Shown piece by piece: positions 30,501-39,500 of a stretch of DNA of 64,000 nt (position 1 is the stretch's first letter; each line of letters starts with the position of its first letter). The notes beneath the pieces were generated by a model. The model searched no databases, had not been told where the DNA came from, and was given only the letters and a program-made list of their open reading frames with translations. Position numbers and translations under genes: made by a program. This stretch comes from Flavobacterium sp. Its GTDB lineage: Bacteria > Bacteroidota > Bacteroidia > Flavobacteriales > Flavobacteriaceae. The stretch lies in contig NZ_JBCNKR010000006.1 in the NCBI RefSeq assembly GCF_039595935.1, positions 496,001-560,000 on the forward strand, given 5' to 3'.

Positions 30501-33500
30501 AACTCTGAATGTATAAGATCCAGGAGCAAGGTTTGCGAATGAATTAGAAGTTTGTTTTGCTCTGATCACTACAGATGGAGCAATTGTTTCATATTGTAAA
30601 GTTCCAACACCGTTAGTTGCTGTTAAAGTAACTGTAGCTGTTGTAGCTGTACAAGTAACCGCTGTTGAAGCAAAAGTTAAATCTGTTGGAGGGTTCAGTC
30701 TCAATAAAGTTCCTGAACCTGTTACCGGACATCCTTTTGCATCTCTAACTGAGTAAGTATATGGCTGATCAGCTCCGTTATCGTTTAATGTTAAAACATT
30801 ATTTGAACTGTATCCGCTTCCGTTGAAGCTGTATTCATAAGGAGCAGTTCCTGTTCCTGCAGTTACATTAACTGTAACTGTTCCTGCAACTTTTCCGTTT
30901 GAAGTATTACAAGAGAATGGAACTACAGTAGTTGTAGCTGCCAATGTTAATGGCTGCGTAATTGTAACTGCCACTGATCCAGTACAGTTTTTACTGTCTC
31001 TTACATAGAAAGTATAAGTACCTGCTGCTAATCCTGTGAATACCGGATTAGTAGTAAATGGTCCTGCAACATTGCTGCTATAAGTAAATCCGCCTGATCC
31101 TCCAGCTCCTGTTAAAGTAACTGAACCATCAGCAGCAGCATTACAGCTTGCATTTACCTGTGCAGCCGTAACTGTTGGATTTGAAATTGGAGCAACTGTA
31201 ACAACTGCACTTCTTGTACAACCATTAGAATCTGTAATTACAAATGTATACGTGTCTGCATTTGCAGGTGTTACTGTGTATGTAAATGTTGGTCCTGTTA
31301 TAGGTGCACTTGCTGCGCTAGGAGCACCAGCACCTTTTTGTACTGTATAAGTATATGTAGATCTACCACCGCCAATTGTAACTGTAATAGTTGCATTTGG
31401 AGTAGCTGTACAATCTAACTCTTTTGTAACTGTACCCGCAGCTGTTAATTGTGGGTAAACCACTGTTGCAGCCGGAGCCGAAGCAATACATCCATTTTTA
31501 TCTTTTACAGTAACTGTATAAGTTCCGGCAGCAACTGTAAATGTATTTGAAGATTGGAAAGAAACTCCATCAATGCTGTATTCTAGCGGAGCTAAACCTG
31601 TAGCTGTAGCCGTAATTGTAAACCCGCTTCCTGAAGCTGTACACTGATTGTTAACTGTTACATTAGTTATAGCCGGCATAGAATCCAAGATAACTGTAAC
31701 AGTAGATTTCGTTGTACATCCGTTTGCATCTTTCACATAAACATCCCAAGCTAAATCGGCTCCAGAATTAGTATCTACTGTTAAAACATTACTAGCGCCA
31801 TAAGTCGATGATGGTACTGTTGATGGGCTTTTCGCGAAAGCATAAGTATAATTTGGTGTTCCGCCTGCAGCCGTAATTGTAATATTAGAATTATCGTTAT
31901 TACAGCTTACGTTTGTAGCAACTCCACTTGTTATCGCTAAAGCAGCTGCTGGCTGATTAATTGTGATTGAAGCATTAGCCGTACAGCCTGTTGCAGTATC
32001 TGTAACTGTAACGGTATATGTACCCGCTGTTGCGTTTGCTAATGTTAATGTATTTCCAGATTTTGTTACTAATGCTGTAGCAGCTGGAGGAGTTACAGTA
32101 AATGTATAAGCACCAACTGTTGCATTACCAGAAACTGTAAAAGTTCCAGATCCTGTGTTTCCACCTCTACATAAAACATCGCTTGTTTTGTTTCCTGTAA
32201 CTACAATTGGAGTAACCGGATTTACAATGTAAGGTTCTGTATAATAACATCCGTTTGCATCTGTAACTCTGAAAGTATAAGATCCAGGAGCAAGATTTGC
32301 AAATGAGTTAGAAGTTTGTTTTGCTCTGATTACTACTGAAGGAGCAATAGTTTCGTATTGTAAAGTTCCAACACCATTAGTTGCTGTTAAAGTAACAGTA
32401 GCTGTTGTAGCTGTACAAGTAACCGCTGTTGAAGCAAATGTTAAATCTGTTGGAGGGTTCAGTCTCAATAAAGTTCCTGAACCTGTTACAGGACATCCTT
32501 TTGCATCTCTAACTGAGTATGTATATGGCTGATCAGCTCCATTGTCGTTTAATGTTAAAACGTTGTTTGAGCTGTATCCGCTTCCGTTGAAGCTGTATTC
32601 GTATGGAGCAGTTCCTGTTCCTGCTGTTACATTAATAGTAACTGTTCCTGCAACTTTTCCGTTGGAAGCATTACAAGAGAATGGAACTACTGTTGTAGTT
32701 GCTGCTAATGTACTTGGCTGAGTAATAGTAACAGCTACAGAACCTGTACAACCTTTGCTATCTTTTACATAGAAAGTGTAGTTACCAGCTGCTAATCCGT
32801 TAAATACCGGATTAGTTGTAAATCCTGTTGTAGCATTGGTGCTATAAGTAAATCCGCCTGATCCTCCAGCACCTGTTAAAGTAACTGAACCATCAGCAGC
32901 TCCGTTACAGCTTGCACTTGTTGGTACACCTGTAACTGTTGGGTTTGTGATAGGATCAACTTTAGTTACTGCAGTAGCCTGACATCCATTAGCATCTGTA
33001 ATTACAAATGTATAAGTGTCTGCATTTGCAGGAGTAACTGAGAAAGTAAATGTTGGACCCGCAATAGAAGCGCTTGGCGCACTAGTTGCTCCAGATCCTT
33101 TTTTAGATGTATAAGTATATGGCGCTTTTCCTCCTGTAATAGTTACTGTAATAGTAGCATTTGGAGAAGCCGTACAATCTAATTCTTTTGTAACAGCACC
33201 TACAGCTGTTAATTGTGGATAAATAACTAATGCCGTTGCAGTTGTAGCAGTACATCCGTTTTTATCTTTTACAGTAACTGTATAAGTTCCTGCAGGTACG
33301 TTAAATGTATTTGAAGCCTGGAAAGAAGTTCCATCAATACTATATTGCAGAGGAGCCAATCCTGTTCCTGTTGCTGTAATAGTAAATGAATTTCCAGAAC
33401 CTGTACATTGGTTATTATTTGTTGCAGTTACAGTTGGTAAATTATCTGTAGCTACTGTAACTGTATTTTTAGCGATACAGCCATTTGTATCTTTCACATA

Positions 33501-36500
33501 AATATCCCAAACTAAATCAGCTCCGGAATTAGTATCTACAGTAAGTGTAGCACTACTTCCATAAGTTGAAGTTGGAACAGTTGATGGGTTTTTCGCGAAA
33601 GCGTAAGTATAATTTGGCGTTCCGCCTGCAGCTGTAACTGTAATTTGAGAGTTATCGTTATTACAGTTTACATTAGTAGCAGTTGCTGTAAATGTTAATG
33701 CATTTGCAGGCTCAGTAATAACAATACTTGCTGTGTTTGTACATCCTGTTGCATTATCTCTAACCTGAACAGTGTATGTTCCTGCGGCAGCATTTGCTAA
33801 TGTTAATGTATTTCCTGTTTTTGTTACTAATGATGCAGCAGCGGCAGGAGTTACTGTATAAGTATAAGCACCAACTGTTGCATTACCAGAAACTGTGAAA
33901 GTTCCTGATCCAGTAGCACCACCTTTACAAAGTGCATCATTAGTTTTATTACCAACTACTGAAATTGGTGTAACAGCGTTGATGATATAAGCTTCATCAT
34001 AATAACATCCGTTTGCATCTGTAACTCTAAAGTTGTAAGTTCCTGCTGCTAATCCAGAGAATACACCTGTAGTATTTGTAGCTGCAGATGCTGCCGGAGA
34101 TGTAATTGCGTATGTTAAAGGCGCTACTCCATTTGTAGCAGTAGCAGTAACAGTAGTTGTTGTAGCTGTACAAGTAACTGCTGCATTACTAAATGCTAAA
34201 TCTGTTGGAGGATTTAATCTATTAATTGTAATGGTTTGAACCGGAGTTTTACAACCTTGAGCATCACTAACTACATAAGAAATAGTTTGGTTTGTACCGT
34301 TATCAGTTACAGATAATGTACGTGTGCTTGTAAATGTTGTTCCTCCGTCAAAACTATATTGATAAGGAGCTGTTCCAGTTGTTGGAACTGCAATTGTTAC
34401 AGTAGCAGCTTGTTTTACATTTGATGCATTACAAGTAAATGTTGTAGCTGTAGCTGTAGCAGTTAATGTTGTTGGCTGCGTAATAGTGATATTTCCTATT
34501 GCAGATTTACAACCTTTACTATCCATTACCTGATATGTGTAATTTCCGGCTGCTAATCCTGTATAATTAGACTGTGCAATAAATGTTGAACTTCCGTTAA
34601 AGCTATAAGTGTAACCTCCTGATCCGCCAGCACCAACTAATTGTATAGAACCTGTAGAAGCTCCATTACATGTTGCATTAACTTTAGTTGCTGTAACTGT
34701 TGGATTTGAAATTGGGTTTACAACTGCACTAGTTGTAGTAACACAACCTTTAGAATCAGTAATTTCAAAAGTATACGTATTAGCCGTTGTAGCCGTGTAA
34801 ACAAATGAAGTACCTGTTACATTATTGCTAGATCCAAAAGATCCTGAACCTATTTTAACTTTGTATGTAAATGCACTTGTACCTCCAGTAATAGAAACTG
34901 TAATAGTTGCATTTGGAGATGTAGTACAATCTAATGTTTTAGAGATCGTTGCGCTTCCTTGTAATTCAGGAGCAATTATAATATTATTAATTGGGAAAGG
35001 GCAGTTATTACTATCCGTAACCAAAATATTGTGTGGACCAGGTCCTACATTTGTAAATGTATTTGATGTTTGTGCAGCACCTCCATCTAAACTATATGTT
35101 AAGGTACCCGTTCCTGTAGCAGTTACAACAAGTGTTGCTTGATTTATTGAATCATAACATAAATCTGAGCTTGCCGCTAAATAAGCTGTTGGTAGAGTTG
35201 GTGAAGTAATATTTACAGTTGCAGAAGCCGGAGAAGTACAAGAATTTGCATCTCTAACGACTATTCTGTAAGTTCCAGAAGCTACATTTGTAAATACATT
35301 AGAAGTTTGGAATGGTACTACAACTGTAGTTCCATTATTTTGTCTTAATTCATATTGATAACCCGGTGTTCCTCCTGTTACAGTTGCAGTAATAGAAGCA
35401 CCACTTGTACAAGTAGGCTGAGCCGTTACCTGAGCAGTAACTGCTAATGCTTGAGGTGCAGTTATAGGCTGAGAGAATGGGAAACTACAAGTCGATGCGC
35501 TATTGTTAAAACGAATCTGAATTGCGTATGTCTGGCTTGTTAAACCTGTTACTGTTACTGGAGATACTTTAGAGTTTACCCAAGTAGCACCATTATTCAT
35601 AGAATAATCGAATCCGTATGGAAGGTTAAAGTTTTGCGCTGCTAAAGTGATTTCTCCGTTATTTCCTCCGTTACAAGTAACGTTTTTAACTCCTGTAATA
35701 GAAGCAGAAAATGCTTTATTGCTGTCTATAACAATAGGGAAATCTTTTTGAGTAACACATGATTTTGGAATCTGACGTACCCAGATATCATCTAGTACTA
35801 AGTCATTACCTCCTCGAGAAGTATTTTGTGAACGAATTTTAAAAGTAAGATTTGTATTGTTGCCTGGATTCAAAGATATACTGATTGGAACCCATTTTGT
35901 TCTATTAGGATCATTTACATCTTTTGCTATTTCACCGGTTACATCCGTAGCTACAACATTACCAGCACTATCAACCAACTCGATTATTATCTTAGGTGGA
36001 TCTCCTGCAACCCCTACATTCAATAAATTACCTACATATAGGTCAACCATTACTGGTTGATTTGGTATTACATCTATAATAGGTTTGCTATATAAAACTC
36101 CTCCAGGACCAGCTGCTTCTCCAATATTTACTAATAAATATCTTCCATTAGCATCTGTACCATTTGTTGTATGATCCTTAAAGTGATACCATGCATTATC
36201 ATTTCTCCAGAAGAAACTTGTAACTGAATATTGGTTATCTTCAACTGAACGCGTAGGAGTTCCATTTAAAGAACAAGTATATGGCGGGTTAACTCTTTGG
36301 TCATTGAAACAGTAAGCAGCTGCAATACCAGGAGTTGTTGTAGTTCCACCAGAACCAAAATTTTCAATTAATAAATTACTGTAAGTTGGTACAGCAATTA
36401 GTTTATATTTTACGCTTACTGTGTGAGGTCCAGAAGGAACATTTACAAAAACATTAGAAGGAGTATTTGTATTTAATACATTATCTAAATAATATTCATA

Positions 36501-39500
36501 ACTATAGTTTGCTCCACCATTATTTGTTACCGTTACCGTACTTGTTGCCGTTCCATTACAGTTAAATACCGGAGCACCAATTGAAATCGTAGGATCTGCA
36601 GGTTTTGGGTCTAAAACCACACCTGCCATTGGGAATGTGCATCCTTTTGAGTCTTTAACATAAAGTGTATAAGTACCCGGAGCTACATACGCTTCATTTG
36701 AAGTTCCGTAAGTTGAACCACCATTAAAACTATAAGTATAAGGAGGTGTTCCTCCTTGAGGATTTGTGATACGTACTTTACCGTAACCTGTACCAGCTGG
36801 ATCACAACCTGCTAATTCAGCAACACCCGCAGATGCACTTAATGCATTTGCAGGAGCTGTGATAGTAATATTAGTTGCAGGATCAGTACAAGTTACTCCA
36901 GATAGAGTATATCTAACCAAAACATTGTAAGACCCTCCTGTTAAATTTGAGAAAACAGGAGTACTGCTAAATGTTACGCCATTATCGATACTGTATTGCA
37001 AAGTATATCCATTTGCATTTGTAACATTGATATTGATTTGTGCTGTGTCACCATTACAATTGATTTCGGTATTTGTTACTGTGTAAACCGGTTTTGGATT
37101 TCCAGTCACAGTAATAGATGTTGTGGCCTCACAGTTATTAGAATCAACTAAACGAATATTATAAGTACCCGCAGTTGTAAATGTTATTTCATTTGATGTA
37201 AGGAAAGTAGTCGATCCGTTTACAAAGAAGAAATATGGAGCAGTTCCGCCAGAACCAGATAAAGTAATTTTTCCGTCACTGCAGGCAGTAAGAGGAGTTG
37301 TTAATGCTGCAGTTGCAACTAAAGGAGCTGCAATATTATTGATAGAAATAACACTAGACACATCACAAGTTGGTACAGGTGTACCACCAACAGGAGCATT
37401 TGTAACTCTTACTCTATAAGTTGTTCCAGGATTTAAATTTGGGAAAGTATAATCTGATGCGGCAATTGGACCTGCACTGTTTACCAATGCATTTGTCGCA
37501 TTATTATATAAGTAATAATAATATTGCGGATCAATATTAAGCGCCCCAACTTTTATACTTCCTTTATCTCCATAACAAGTTGGCTGAGTAACAGCTGTAC
37601 TAATCTGTAAATCTACTTTTCTGATTAAAATATTAGGAACCGTAAAAATACATGGATTAGTAGTTACACCAACTTGTCTGATATAAACAGTATATGAACC
37701 TGCGTTAGTAATATTAAATGTATTACTTGATTGATATGCTCCAATTGCACCACTAGGATCTGTTCTGATAGCATATTCATATCCTGCAGGCACACCTCCA
37801 ATAGTAATATTTCCAGGAACACCGCAAATAATATCTTTATGAGTTTCTGTTGGACTTAGTGAATTCGTATATACATTAAAGTAAAAACGGTTGTAACATC
37901 CTCCCGCATAATTTAATGTTACACGGAATTGTCCCGCCTGATTTGCTGTATAACTCTGACCGGTTCCTACACTTGACCAATTATTTTTACAATCATCACT
38001 TTCATTAGCACAATTTTGGTTTGTAACGGGAGTACATGCTCCTCCTTCTGTTAATTTTTCCCAAACTATACTAGTCGCATCAGAAATGGTTGTCGTAATT
38101 TGTCTTGTAGCATTTGAACCACACAAGAAAATATTTGGTAATTTTTTTCCATCATTCGGACAAGTTACTACCTGATCTGCAAAAGGTATTACCGGATTTT
38201 CTACTGTGCTTCCAAATCTTGTGACAACAAATGACTGGTAAATTGATCTACAAGGTGCAGCTGCCAGATTGTATACATAATAGGTTCCAGGATCTTTTAC
38301 AACAAGTGTTTGCCCTTTTCCTATTTGTACAGTTCTTGCTTCATCACTATACCATGTATAATCTGTATAACCATTAGCAGCTGTCAAAGTAATATTCTCA
38401 CCACAAAGTGTAACATTGGTTGTGTATTTACATCCGTCAACTCCAACTAAAAAGTTAGTTGCTTTTGGAACTAAAATACATCCTGTATTCGTGTTAACAC
38501 TCGGATCATCAGAAATTGTAAAACTTGTATTTTGCTGTCCTTTATATGTTGCGTAAGCCGAGTTGTCAATACTATTTGAACAAGCCTCACTTAAACTTTG
38601 ACAATCAGGAACAACTTTAACTTTAAAGCTGATTATTTTTTCAGGGTCTCCTACTTTAACAATGTTATTGTTTATTGCAAAAACAATCTCTCTAGTAGTG
38701 GGATTATAATTTTGAACCGTTACACCTGTTGGCAATGAAACAATATCTGCAGGATAGTTGAAAATAATATTAATAGGCAGCTGATCTCGAATCGTAAACG
38801 AAGTCGCATTATCATTACCCGTATTTTTAAAACCAATTTCATAATTTAACTGCTGCCCCAAAGTAACATTTTGCCCCCCAATATTTACCCCTTTATCGTT
38901 TTTTACAATTTTTGTTAAAACAATTTTTGGTTCAATAATTTCAACGTTGAAGGCATTAAAGAAAAGTCCATAACCATCTCCACCCGTACTAAGCTTTAAT
39001 TGTGCCGAAGTATCATTATTTTTAATAATCGCATTTGCAGCATTATTCAGGTTTATAATCCCTGCTTCAAAACCTAGTGTATTACCACTGCTTGGTGATC
39101 GGTCAGTATAAGGCCCGTTTACATCATTAATTGTACTGTTAAAGAAGTTATTTACCGGACGTTCTGTCGTAAAAATATCAACATTGTTAACAGAGTATTT
39201 ATCTCCTGTAAGGTTAACGTCTCCTTCTAATGCTGCGAAAGCTAATTTTGCTTTTACAACTCCAGTAGGAATAGTTTTGAAACCTGTAAGATCATAAGTT
39301 ACCGGAGCACTTGACGCCTGAATCCAACGAAAACCATCGAAAGAAGTGATATATTTTGCAGATGATTTTGGATCTTCATAAACCACAAATAAATTCCAGC
39401 CTGCAGAAAAACCACCATTGATATTACCTCTTGCTGAAATAATATTGGCAACTGTATAAGTTCCCTCAGGATTTGCTAATCCCTGAACCATAGATGTCAA

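Larger units (their letters stand above)
19140..34960 (-). repeat. Nine tandem copies of a seven-module superrepeat inside sprB
   Basis: The first module of each copy can be recognised by its (K/T)xLDC, DITC or DLTC start. These lie near 34925, 33175, 31410, 29640, 27900, 26015, 24270, 22560 and 20850, giving spacings of about 1710-1885 bases. Within each copy the seven modules come in the same order, marked by their first-Cys contexts: LDC, N(A/V)SC, FSC/LTC, VTC/IYC, LC/ICN, NxNC and QC/YC. The unit is about 570-590 residues (26015 to 27900 holds the longest). Confidence 0.9.
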
